Shown one piece after another: positions 1-9,629 of a DNA stretch of 64,000 nt (positions are counted from its first letter, which is position 1; each line of letters begins with the position of its first letter). Made by a program: the position numbers and the translations under genes. Source of the DNA: Topomyia yanbarensis (Eukaryota > Arthropoda > Insecta > Diptera > Culicidae). Below the pieces are notes generated by a model. That model ran no database searches, was not told the DNA's origin, and saw only the letters and a program-made list of their open reading frames with translations. The stretch covers positions 69,749,412 to 69,813,411 of the forward strand of contig NC_080671.1 in the NCBI RefSeq assembly GCF_030247195.1. Direction: 5' to 3'.

Positions 1-330
1 TTTGTTTATTTTAAATACATTTTTTTGTAAAACTAGTTGGCAATTATTTCAAATTATTTAAGCTAAAATTCGCTACATTTTTTTATTGTTCAATATTCCA
101 ACGTGTTAGAATGGATGAAACTTTTTGTACATCGACTAAGCACTGAAATAAAATAATTTTAGCGATTTTAAAGGTTTTCAGAATCTTTTATTCTAGTTGG
201 ACACGAATTATACGATTTTTGGTTACTCGAATTTTACAGTACATTGAAATACTTTGTATAATACCAATTGACATCTATTTAACAATGAATATCTTTCCAG
301 AATCAGTTTAAACAAACATTTCATCATTTG
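1..330 (+). mobile_element. Truncated copy of the CCGTAAACC-family DNA element
   Basis: This stretch repeats 2959-3279 almost base for base (I saw one substitution, near position 140 of the window). It is therefore an internal part of the same DNA element that is complete at 2610-3541. The match stops at about 330, where the complete copy continues into its terminal repeat and this copy runs into unrelated sequence. Its left part lies outside the window. There is no coding capacity. The near identity of two copies 2.9 kb apart suggests recent copying or a local duplication. Confidence 0.7.
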
Positions 331-379
331 GACAATTCTAGACTCCCGCCCACTTCGCTTGAAATTTTTGAAATTGGTA

Positions 380-1312
380 GGGTAAGGTGGGGCAAATCCG
401 ACCGCTGGGTAAACCCGACCCCCCTCTGTTACCGAAAATCAGAAGCACTACGCGTTGTCGTGTAGAGCATCGAAAATAATCATAATGGTGGTATGACAGC
501 ATTTCATCAGTCTACATTGAGATGCTCAAACGACAAAAGGTGTGTTTTTGGAACTTTTGATTTAACTTTTGTGCATCATTGACTACAGGATATTTCTGAT
601 TGTTAAAGTGATTGCATAATAAATGTAAGTGGATTTAAATTCTTTGATTAAAGTCCTACAAAGTGCATAGATGAATTTAGTTCAACCTTTTTCATATTTT
701 TTTTAATTGCATCGTAATGAAAAATGACACGGTGGGGTAAATCCGACCACTAAATAGTGGGGTAAATCCGACCGCTTTTTTGCTAAGAAAATTTTTATTT
801 TTCAGATTGCAATATATTTTTATTGTTATTATTTATTATTCTTATGCAAAATGGTTCATAATTACAAACGAAAGACACAAAAACATGATGATTATAGTAT
901 TCGTCGAGCAATTGCTCCGATGCAAATGGGAATATCATTACGTGCTACTGCTCGTGATTTTAGCATTCCAAGATAGACATTGAACTCCATTTTCTTCATG
1001 TTACAATTTAATAACACAACATTCATTGATTTATCATTGAAAAACCATAAAATTGGGATAATAGCTGCACTAAATCAACCAAAAACATAGGGGGTCGGGT
1101 TTACCCCACCATTTTTGAAAACAGCAAAAATGAACATTTTTGTAAGACGCTTGTATCACAAGATATCCCGAAGATTCAAATAAAATGATATATATAGAAA
1201 GTTACCCAGGAGTCTAACCTTTAATTTGGTATATAAAACGACTTGATCCGATGTGAAATGAGCATTTTACAGCCAAAACCATTTACTAGGTCGGATTTGC
1301 CCCACCTTACCC
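380..1312. mobile_element. Non-autonomous DNA element, TA target, ends GGGTAAGGTGGGGCAAATCC
   Basis: The ends are inverted copies of GGGTAAGGTGGGGCAAATCC, flanked by TA at 378-379 and 1313-1314. That target duplication suits the Tc1/mariner superfamily. The element is 933 bp, AT-rich and has no credible ORF; the 67-codon frame at 780-983 shows no motif. The phrase GGGGTAAATCCGACC recurs inside near 733 and 757, and an inverted form occurs near 1089, so the end motif is reused as a subterminal repeat. The superfamily is inferred from the TA duplication alone. Confidence 0.7.
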
Positions 1313-1454
1313 TACTATGGGAAAATATGGAGGAAAAATATATTAAATGCATAAACTTTTGAAGTATCAATCAGAAAATTGAAATTTATACCTATTTTAA
1401 AAGGAAATAACCTTAGTATTTGAATGGATATATTTCTATTTCTGTTTCTAGAAA

Positions 1455-1703
1455 AATAAGGGAAAGTGGGGTACTGAGCCACTTTGGCCCCAAAATCCCA
1501 TATCTTGAATATTTTTTCTGCTCCGTAATGCTAATCATACATATTTTGCAGTTTTTCTAATGTGAAAGAATCTCAGAAATCGAACGGAGCCAACAGTGGG
1601 CGCAAAAATATAGTTTCACCGATCGAGCTTTTCACAGTTGTTCTAGGACCCAAATGGCATCTAAAAAGTTGCTCGGAGCTGGAATCTGATTTTTGTCCCA
1701 CCC
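1455..1703. mobile_element. Fragment of the GGGTGGGAC fold-back MITE family
   Basis: Bases from about 1590 to 1703 closely match the right arm of the complete fold-back element at 12900-13775, ending in the same GTCCCACCC followed by TA. The left arm is not recognisable. Instead, near 1458 there is a motif AAGGGAAAGTGGGGTACTG that looks like the end of another TA-type element. This is either a solo arm or a recombinant copy. The 66-codon frame at 1562-1762 lies across the arm and is not credible. Confidence 0.5.
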
Positions 1704-1875
1704 TAATGTCCATGCGCATGAAAATCCTTTCGACTTGGAACTCTTCCACCACATGGCGCTAGTGTACATGTGAAATAATAATGCATTGAACATGTTTTAT
1801 CTGGTGATCCTTGTTTGGTTCGAAATTCCATCTCGGTGTTGCTCTTGTGTACATCGAAATTCACTTTCTCATGTA

Positions 1876-1954
1876 GTGCCGCTCTACGCATAATTGACCC
1901 ATGTGTATAGGGAATCCCATAAAACATGGGACAATTATGCGAATAGCGACAGTG
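1876..1954. mobile_element. Degenerate copy of a 77-bp palindromic MITE
   Basis: This stretch resembles the hairpin element at 8276-8352: it has the same inverted arms around GGGACAATTATGC and the same centre GGGAATCCCAT. Base changes have broken the pairing in places and the TTAA flanks seen at the 8.3-kb copy are not present. It sits directly upstream of the modular repeat that starts near 1955. It is non-coding; the short frames across it are spurious. Confidence 0.55.
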
Positions 1955-2600
1955 TAGGAAGGTTATGCAATGGCTTCAAAAATCGACTTGCGAACCGAGG
2001 CCCGGAGGGCCGAGTGTTATATACCATTCGACTCAGTTCGTCGATATGGAAAAATGTCTATGCCTATATATGTTTGTGTATATATGTATGTGCGGGTAAT
2101 AAAATGTCCACATCGGTTTCTCGAAAATGGCTGAACCGATTTTTACAAACTAAGATTCAAATGAAATATTTCAATATTCCCATCACCTGTTATTGAATTT
2201 TATTTTAATCCGGCATCTTGTTCCGGAGTTATGAGTTGAAGAGTACGGTTACATAGAAAATCTTGTTATAATTTGTCCAGGTCGGTTTTCGGAATTAGCT
2301 GAACCGATTTTCACAAACCTAATCTTACAAGAAAGGTTTAACGTTTCCATCGGCTGCTATTGAATTTTGTGTGGATCCGACTTCTAGTTCCTGAATTACA
2401 GGGTGATAACTACGATCACGCAGAAAATTCTGATTTCAGTGGATGCAGCGATGAATTTTTTTCAAAAATTTGACCTTAACTGCTTGGGTTTGTAGTTCTA
2501 GGTCACTAACAGTTATTCAAAGTTTCTTTAACTGCATTGGCTGCCATCGACGGTACCGGCGGAAGTAGTATGGGTTTTAACTTGCAGTAATGAACTGATG
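1955..2600 (+). repeat. Modular mosquito repeat with CCCGGAGGGCCGAG motif
   Basis: The repeat contains the conserved phrase GGCCCGGAGGGCCGAG, then a short TATG-rich tract near 2065-2095. Two modules built on GAACCGATTTTYACAAAC follow, at about 2133 and 2305. Later parts carry GGATCCGACTTC and the phrase on a cosmic 'tggctgccatcgacgg' type near 2540. The same unit recurs at 43.5-45.8, 52.0-54.6 kb and, reversed, at 17.2 and 55.4-55.7 kb. No protein is encoded and no target duplication is visible, so the transposon class is unknown. Confidence 0.65.
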
Positions 2601-2609
2601 CATTCAGTA

Positions 2610-3541
2610 CCGTAAACCGGGGCGACTTTGTTCAGCGGGGTGACTTTGATCACTCGAAACTTTTTTCCTAGATCGCTTATTAAACCAGAATAATCTACCG
2701 AATCAGTTTAATTTGAACTGATTTTTACTCTTAACTTATAAAATACTAATTTGTTATACTTTTTGAGTATATTGTTCGGTTTTTGGGTACAAAAACTATA
2801 AAAAAACGAAATTTGACTTTATCTTATTTTTACGAAGCTTCGTAAAGTGTCTATTTTTTATAAAACAAATAAATCTCAGATTTGAGCAAAAGTAATAAAT
2901 TACAATCGAGTTTTTACTTTCTTTTAGATTGGGATGTACCAACTTTAGTTTTAAGAGTTTGTTTATTTTAAATACATTTTTTTGTAAAACTAGTTGGCAA
3001 TTATTTCAAATTATTTAAGCTAAAATTCGCTACATTTTTTTATTGTTCAATATTCCAACGTGTTAGAATGGATGAAACTTTTTGTACATCGACAAAGCAC
3101 TGAAATAAAATAATTTTAGCGATTTTAAAGGTTTTCAGAATCTTTTATTCTAGTTGGACACGAATTATACGATTTTTGGTTACTCGAATTTTACAGTACA
3201 TTGAAATACTTTGTATAATACCAATTGACATCTATTTAACAATGAATATCTTTCCAGAATCAGTTTAAACAAACATTTCAATGAAAAACATTGACAACGA
3301 TAACTTAATGTGGGTAAACATGCAGGTTATCAAAGTCACCCCGGAATACGAAAACGGACTTCAACTTGAAATCATTTTTGGAAAAATAGCTGTAAGCGGA
3401 CAATTTTAGGTGTAACCATCCAATCTTGTTCTCCATACATCAGTACATGGTTTAAAAATATTAAACTTGAAAAAAATGTGTTGTGTCTAGAAATATGTAA
3501 TGATTACTTCGAAAAGTGATCAATGTCACCCCGGTTTACGG
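2610..3541. mobile_element. DNA element, TA target, ends CCGTAAACCGGGGTGAC
   Basis: The element has inverted ends CCGTAAACCGGGGCGAC and GTCACCCCGGTTTACGG and is flanked by TA at 2608-2609 and 3542-3543. The second line of each end repeats the GGGGTGACTTTGAT phrase, so the ends have internal repeats. It is 932 bp long, AT-rich and has no transposase ORF, so it is non-autonomous. A second complete copy lies in the opposite orientation at 7958-8949, and a fragment of a third at 1-330. The TA duplication suggests the Tc1/mariner superfamily; that assignment is inference. Confidence 0.75.
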
Positions 3542-3543
3542 TA

Positions 3544-6500
3544 CTGTCTTGCAGTGAAAATGTAACTCAGTGCGCTTTTTTCCGTGTAAATTGTCGAAAA
3601 ATCTTATATAAACTTTGAATACGTTGCTTGGTCCGATAGCTGGATTTATCAGATTTGAACACCTAGTAGGACTCAGGAGTAGACTGATTGAGTTTTCAAA
3701 ATATCGTGTTTCTTCTGGACAGTTTAGGCAAGGGATTTCAAGTTACGTCCCGTGAATGAATTAAACAATCGACCAACGATTGGTTTCCGACTTTCGGTGA
3801 GCCTGATCAAATTCTCATAGACTTAGGCGAGACACAGCTTCGTGATTAGGCTATGAATATGGTCCGCGCTAAATTTTACAACCATCAAAACGCCACAAAA
3901 TGGTCACAAAAGTTATAATAATAGTTTTTATATGAGATATACTGAACTATGATGATGATGTTTTACTGGTTCATCCAATTTCAAATGCTATCAAAACACA
4001 ATAAGGGGGTAAATTAAGGCTTTTAACAACCCAAGTTATGTTTCCTAGAAATCAAACAATTCAAAATTGAAACAATTTGAGCCAGCCACACAGCAGCCCA
4101 CCCGAGGTAATTTATCGATTCGTGTCGATCAGTTCTTAGCAATGCGAATGGAACTTTTCGTTCAGGGATTTGCAATCAGCAGTTTCGAATTATTTAACTT
4201 TCGTTGGTCTGATTGTCCAATAAGCTGAACTGCAATAGAATTCCACACAGCATAAATAATAAATAAGTCAATATCCACGTTCTCCCATTGACTTGACGAG
4301 CTACCGTTGGCCCACCACTCGCAACACCGACTGTGGCCCACAGCGACCGCGAATAATTCCGTTTCTGGTCATCCCACACACCTGACCGCTCTGCACGTCA
4401 GCAACAACCACCCGCCACATTTTCACCACAAACAATCATTTTTAATTAATATACATTTTAATTTCACCGTCAACACAGAACAACACAGTTACCAATAAAA
4501 CCAGAGCGGTTTCAATTCGCAAACATGAGTGTGCCCATTTCCATTCCCCACGGCACCTCACTCCAGCAGCTCGAAATTGGCTTTTCACAGTCTACCGCAT
4601 GTAATTTTTGCAATTCCCAGTTAATGACAACTGTACACTGTTTTGTTCAAACATATTAATTATCCAGTCACGAAAACAAGAAAAAGCAATTTTCCTCGTG
4701 AACCGAATGTAAACAGCACACGTGGCACCGCACGATGTCACGTTTGTTTTCACACTGATTGTGCACCACCAAGCGCTAAGAAGGGTTGGTGATATTTTCA
4801 CCCGCTTCACTACGCGGAAAATGCACCCGAATCGGTTCAGCCTTCTCTACCGACTGTTGTAAATGGAAAACTTTCCGAAAAATCAGCTGCTGGACTGCTC
4901 GGGAAAATTCGGTTTCGTTTGTAAACAAATGGGTTCATTCGAAAACCGACCGGGGTGCCGATTTCGGATGGAACGCCGCAAAGCGCAGGCGTTTCGGCGG
5001 GAAAACGACGTATGCCTGCCGGAGTCCGCACTGGACTGGATGAACCAAAACAAATCAACGTGGTTTGGCGCAATGATGGGAAATAATCTCATATGATCAC
5101 ACATGGTCGGTGCTGTGCTTTTCATTGTTTTTTTTTTTTAAAGTTAGATGTTTAATGGGAAAAAATTGTAGATGATGATTAACCGAGATTTAAGGATAAA
5201 AAAATCTTTATGGAATCGGAGTTTACCCTTGCTTAGCTCAATTTAACTAAAGTTGTGATGATATGTAACATAGAATAAAATTGAATTATGATTGTTTTTA
5301 TTGGTAGTTAAAGCAATTTTTTGGCAAGAATCTAAACAAAAGTTGTGTTCAATATTGGTGTATTCACAGGAATCGCAGGTAGCTAAACAGTTCATAACTA
5401 TGATGGTGCGCTACGAGGCTGATAAAATGGCGTAGATGCTATCATAAAAAATACTCGTAAAAATAATAAAAAAGGTCAAATTGCAATTACCATACAACGA
5501 AACGAACAATACAAGATCACAAGTATATTGTGATGATGAATAGATATTAAAACGTCATGAACACATTTGAATGGGACATATGCAAATATGTTTTGCTGCT
5601 GGCGTTTTCAGTTTTTCAGGATCCGCTCTTTACACCCTCTCTTCTTTGATTTATGAACGTTCACGAGTATTCCGTATTGTCTTGTTTTCCACTTGGCATT
5701 TAAAATTGTTCACAATTACGGATCCACCTCGGAAAATGTAGCTTTATCCGTTGTAGCATTGAAATAACAAAAAAAAAAAGAAATCGGCAAGGGTCTTCTC
5801 ATGAACGATTCCCGCAAAATGAACTTACAGCATCAATTATACCAACCACTTCCACCTCCAGTGTGCTCCAATTATTTATTCACCAAGTATTTCCCAGTGA
5901 AGTTTTCTCGACTTTCTCAATTATTTATGTTCCACTTATTCCCGTCGTGACAACACTTCCCTAATCTAGTGCATTAACTGATGCTGAGAATTTCGATGAG
6001 TTTCCGTTTCCTTACAGTTCGAGCATCACAGCAGCAGTCAATGGCGCGGATTCAGAGTGGGAACTTTCCCGAACAATAAATCACGCCACAAGTTTTATTA
6101 CTCTTTAATGTTTCGATGACACCGCCGTCAAAAGCGCAAGTTCAACGAGATGAATTTAAACTTCGGCGAACTCGGGTCGGGTGTGTTCCTCCCGTATTGC
6201 GATTCAGCTGCCGTTTCTGGCAATATTTCACCACACAATCCAATCAATTTCTGGCGAGGGAAAAGCGCCGGTGGATGTAGTGTAATGATGAAAGCTTTTC
6301 ACATCGCCGGAAAGCAGCAGACATACCGAGATGGAGCAGACTAGTATTCTTTGCTCTATAGACAAGGTAAATATGGAGAATATGAAGCTTAAAGTAAACA
6401 TTTACCTTTGCTTATTCATATTTACATCGAGACCACGCGGTTGAATGTATGTTTTCTGAATGCTACTGTGTAATAAAGGATACTGGGTGCGGAGTTACGC

Positions 6501-6628
6501 GGCGATAAGGCGGGATGAAGGGTTTTCACATTTTCACCATTATCATTAGTTGTTTAGATAGGTATACGATTGTCGTAATGTTGCCGTTGCCGAACTGATT
6601 TTAAAAGGAAGGCAAAATCTGTATTGGA
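3544..6628. other. Non-coding stretch, no gene recognised
   Basis: I see no protein family, RNA or complete transposon here. GC content rises at about 4500-5080. Several short overlapping frames there (60-85 codons, both strands) show no motif and no consistent codon pattern. On the minus strand near 4760 a TCAGT initiator-like word occurs and a CGTG word follows, which could mark a host promoter, but nothing downstream supports it. A second slightly GC-richer patch at 6000-6340 is equally without motif. Poly-T at 5128-5138 and poly-A at 5770-5780 may be worn retroposon tails. Confidence 0.5.
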
Positions 6629-6870
6629 ATTTTTCTTTTTTTCATTTCATTTATTTGATACGGTTCACAGCGGTAGCTCAGGAAAGCCGTGGATCCTTAA
6701 TATGTTTACAATATGTAAAAAAGAATAAAAACTACAAGGGGCAGCCCTATGGGGTTGCACGAATTGTAGACCTAGGACTATACTACTTAATATAAAACAT
6801 TTATTTTCTTAGTGCAATAAATCAAATATATTTCTTACGTATAGTTTAAGCACAACTAATCAATATCGAC
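6629..6870 (-). mobile_element. 5'-truncated LINE 3' end (likely)
   Basis: On the plus strand a T-rich run near 6629-6650 is followed by TTTCATTTATTTGATACGG and AT-rich sequence. Read on the minus strand this is an untranslated 3' end running into an A-rich tail. The design matches the tails at 21049 and 30211, though the sequence differs. No coding part remains. The left boundary is the T run; the right boundary is a guess. It could also be an unrelated processed retroposon. Confidence 0.35.
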
Positions 6871-7538
6871 TGTTACATATTGAACCAAACCTTCTTGGTT
6901 ATCAGGTCATTTCATTTGTAGTAGGTGATCGAATCCGATTTAACTTATTTGAGAAGATCTGAAGAAAGAAGACAGAAATCCGTGACCAAACTAACATCTG
7001 GTACTAAATCTTTATAGCACAAGGTCAGCTTTTAAAAATTGTAAAAACTTTTCGATTGTGTGTGGTAAAAAACCCGAACCGATGAATAAATATCAAATTT
7101 TAGACAATATAATCACATTTCATGTACAGACCAAGCTTTCTACTTATTTTTTGCCATTAACTTTCCTAAAGTACGCATACAAATGTAGCGAATGCAGTGG
7201 TCTTAATCATATATCGAAATTGTAAATACACAAGAATCGAAAACAATTTTATATATTGACATAGATGCGTTTTTGCAACGGTTATTTGAGTGGCAGTGTA
7301 TTCATTCATAAATAGGCTTCGTAGTATGTACCCAGTAGCAGAATCAAAATAGGATAGGCTGAGTGGAAATTAATCACGTGAAGTGGAAATGAATCAATGA
7401 ATTGTTCGAACGTAAATAATAAACTTTCGTTGTGCTTTCCATCGATCTACGTAAATTTGTTGCTAAGAAAGTTTTCTTCTTCGCGCAACGAAAGCGCAGA
7501 TTGCTATCATGCAGGTTACTCATGCAACCGCCAACAAA
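6871..7538. other. AT-rich stretch, nothing recognised
   Basis: No ORF with a motif, no tandem array and no terminal repeats were found between the LINE-like tail and the hAT-like MITE. Sequence is AT-rich and unremarkable. Confidence 0.5.
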
Positions 7539-7782
7539 CAGGGATGCCACATTGAAATCTGTGTTTCGGTCAAAAATATCTTTTTACCATCTGTGATAAC
7601 TGAATCAGGAGAAAAATCTGTGATGAATTTCCGAAAAATCTGTGAAAAATCACAATATTTCCAAAAATCTGTGAAATTTTCATCAAAATGACAAAAATCT
7701 GCCATCTGTAAAAAAGAATCAAAAATTGTGAAAAAATCTCTGATATTGCAGAAAAATCTGTGAATATGGTATGGTAACCCTG
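7539..7782. mobile_element. hAT-like MITE with 8-bp target duplication
   Basis: The ends are CAGGGATGCCA and TGGTAACCCTG, imperfect inverted repeats starting with CAG as in many hAT elements. The flanking 8-mers are CCAACAAA (7531-7538) and CTAACAAA (7783-7790), matching at 7 of 8 positions. The 244-bp interior is built from many variants of AAAAATCTGTGA, so it is internally repetitive and non-coding. The frames that cross it on both strands come from this repetition. The superfamily call rests on end sequence and duplication length. Confidence 0.7.
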
Positions 7783-7957
7783 CTAACAAATTAGTTATAC
7801 CTACCTACAAATTCGCCTCAAACATTGAACCCAAGCACACAAAGCAAATTGAGTCAACGCTGATGATGATGGGAAGAGCGAAAGAGACAACTAGTACCTG
7901 GACACTATGTTAACCGTGTTTGCAAATGGAGCTCGAATGTACAAGCAATTTTGTGTA

Positions 7958-8949
7958 CCGTAAACCGGGGTGACATCGATAATTTTTCGGAGTAATCATT
8001 ACGTATTTTTAGACACAACACATTTTTTTACAAGTTTCATATTTTTAAACCATGTACTGATGTATGGAGAACAAGATTGGATAATTTTATCTAAAATTGT
8101 CCTCTTACAGCTATTTTTCCAAAAATGATTTGAAGTTGAAGTCCATTTTCGTATTCTGGGGTGACTTTGATAACCTGCATGTTCACCCACATTAAGTTAT
8201 TGATGTCAATGTTTTTCATTCAAATGTTTGTTTAAACTAATTCTGGAAAGATACTTATTGTTAAATAGATGTTAACTGCCGTTCTACGCATAATTGTCCC
8301 ATGTAGATAGGGAATCCCATGGAACATGGGACAATTAAGCTTATAACGGCAGTTAATGTATTATACAAAGTACTTCAATATACTGTAAAATTCGAGTAAC
8401 CAAAATTCGTATAATTTGTGCCTAACTAGAATAAAATATTCTGGAAACTTTTAAAACGGCTAAAATTGCTTTATTTCAGTGCTTTATCCATGTACAAAAA
8501 GTTTCAATCATTTTAACACGTTGGAATATTGAACAATAAAAAAATGTAGCGAATTTTAGCTTAAATAATTTGAAATAATTGCCCACTAGCTTCACAAGAA
8601 ATGTATTTAAAATAAACAAACTCTTAAAACTAAATTTGGCACATCCAATTCTAAAGGAAAATAAAAACTCGCTTGTAATTTATTACTCTTGCTCAAATCT
8701 GAGATTTATTTGCTTTATAAAAAATAGACACTTTACGAAGCTTCGTGAAAATAAGGTAAATTCAAATTTGGTTTTTCGTAGTTTTTGTTCCCAAAAATCG
8801 AACAATATACTCAAAAAGGTTAAAAAAAACAGTATTTTATAAGTTTAGAGTAAAAATAATTTCAAATTAAAATGATTCGGTAGACTATTCTGGTTTAATA
8901 AGCGATCTAAGATTTTTTTTCGAGTGATCAAAGTCACCCCGGTTTACGG
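7958..8949. mobile_element. DNA element, ends CCGTAAACCGGGGTGAC, inverted copy
   Basis: This is the same family as 2610-3541 but in the opposite orientation. It is flanked by TA at 7956-7957 and 8950-8951. Interior sequence near 8380-8640 is the reverse complement of 2959-3250 with moderate divergence. A 77-bp TTAA hairpin is inserted at 8276-8352; without it and one TTAA the element is about 911 bp. No transposase is encoded. Frames at 7999-8190 and 8579-8842 have no motif. Confidence 0.75.
8276..8352. mobile_element. 77-bp palindromic MITE with TTAA target duplication
   Basis: The element starts CTGCCGTT and ends AACGGCAG, is flanked on both sides by TTAA (8272-8275 and 8353-8356), and is palindromic nearly end to end. 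The sister copies of the host element read straight through this point, so the empty site can be inferred from 2959-3279. A TTAA duplication is typical of piggyBac-superfamily elements. A worn relative lies at 1876-1954. Confidence 0.75.
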
Positions 8950-9021
8950 TACGAATAATTGAGTTCGAGATTGTACATAAAAGTGTGCTGGAAACGAGCA
9001 TAACACAAAAGTTGTTTGAAC

Positions 9022-9169
9022 GGACAAGCTCAGTCGCGTGTAGGACGGTACTGGGTAGCATGCCTCTACAGCCAGTGTAACGGACTTCTAACTCAGCTAC
9101 ACTGGCTGTGAAACCACACAGCGCAGTGATCTGCTCCGCCTGCCGTTCATCAGGCAACTGAGCTTGTCC
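9022..9169. repeat. 148-bp structured inverted repeat
   Basis: The ends GGACAAGCTCAGT and ACTGAGCTTGTCC are perfect inverses. An inner pair, ACAGCCAGTGTA and TACACTGGCTGT, is also inverted, so the strand can fold into a two-stem structure. GC content is clearly higher than the surroundings. The 96-codon minus-strand frame across it shows no motif. It may be a small MITE, though no target duplication is clear, or a structured RNA. Confidence 0.45.
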
Positions 9170-9629
9170 TGCCAAATCCGTTCTTTAAATAGTAGACGAT
9201 GATGCCATTTATAGAAGCGTAGCGCGCTAGGTACACAAATCTGTCGTGCCGAAATTGGGAAGCATTATCTTCTGTGTGTAAATGAGCGATATTTTGACTA
9301 GGTTGTACATTATTTAAATTTTTAATGCCATGATATCAAATATCCATTGGAATCTATTCATAGAAGTATTTCGGGGCGATATGCGCAAAAAATTTAAAAA
9401 ATTATCGTGAGATGGATGAATCATATGCGTTTGAAATTGGACCACTTTTCGTTACGTACCATTTTTTGTAGAATTTGCAAAGTGCACCCCCATATCAAAA
9501 CCAAAGACGTAGTTCTACGTAAAAAGAAATGTTATTGAGTATCCGTCGGAACTCATACACGCAACTTTCTATTGCATCCCAAAACGTTTTTTCGCGACGG
9601 CGAAACGTTTGTCTACTCGCCTGATGAGT
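9170..9629. other. Flank of the R1-clade LINE, nothing recognised
   Basis: This AT-rich stretch between the structured repeat and the 5' truncation point of the LINE has no ORF1 or other LINE sequence. This indicates that the LINE at 9630 was 5'-truncated at insertion or later deleted. Confidence 0.4.

Noticed and set aside
4525..4662. Small 45-codon frame starting MSVPIS
   Set aside because: It has an acceptable start but no motif, no neighbouring exon and sits amid overlapping frames on both strands.
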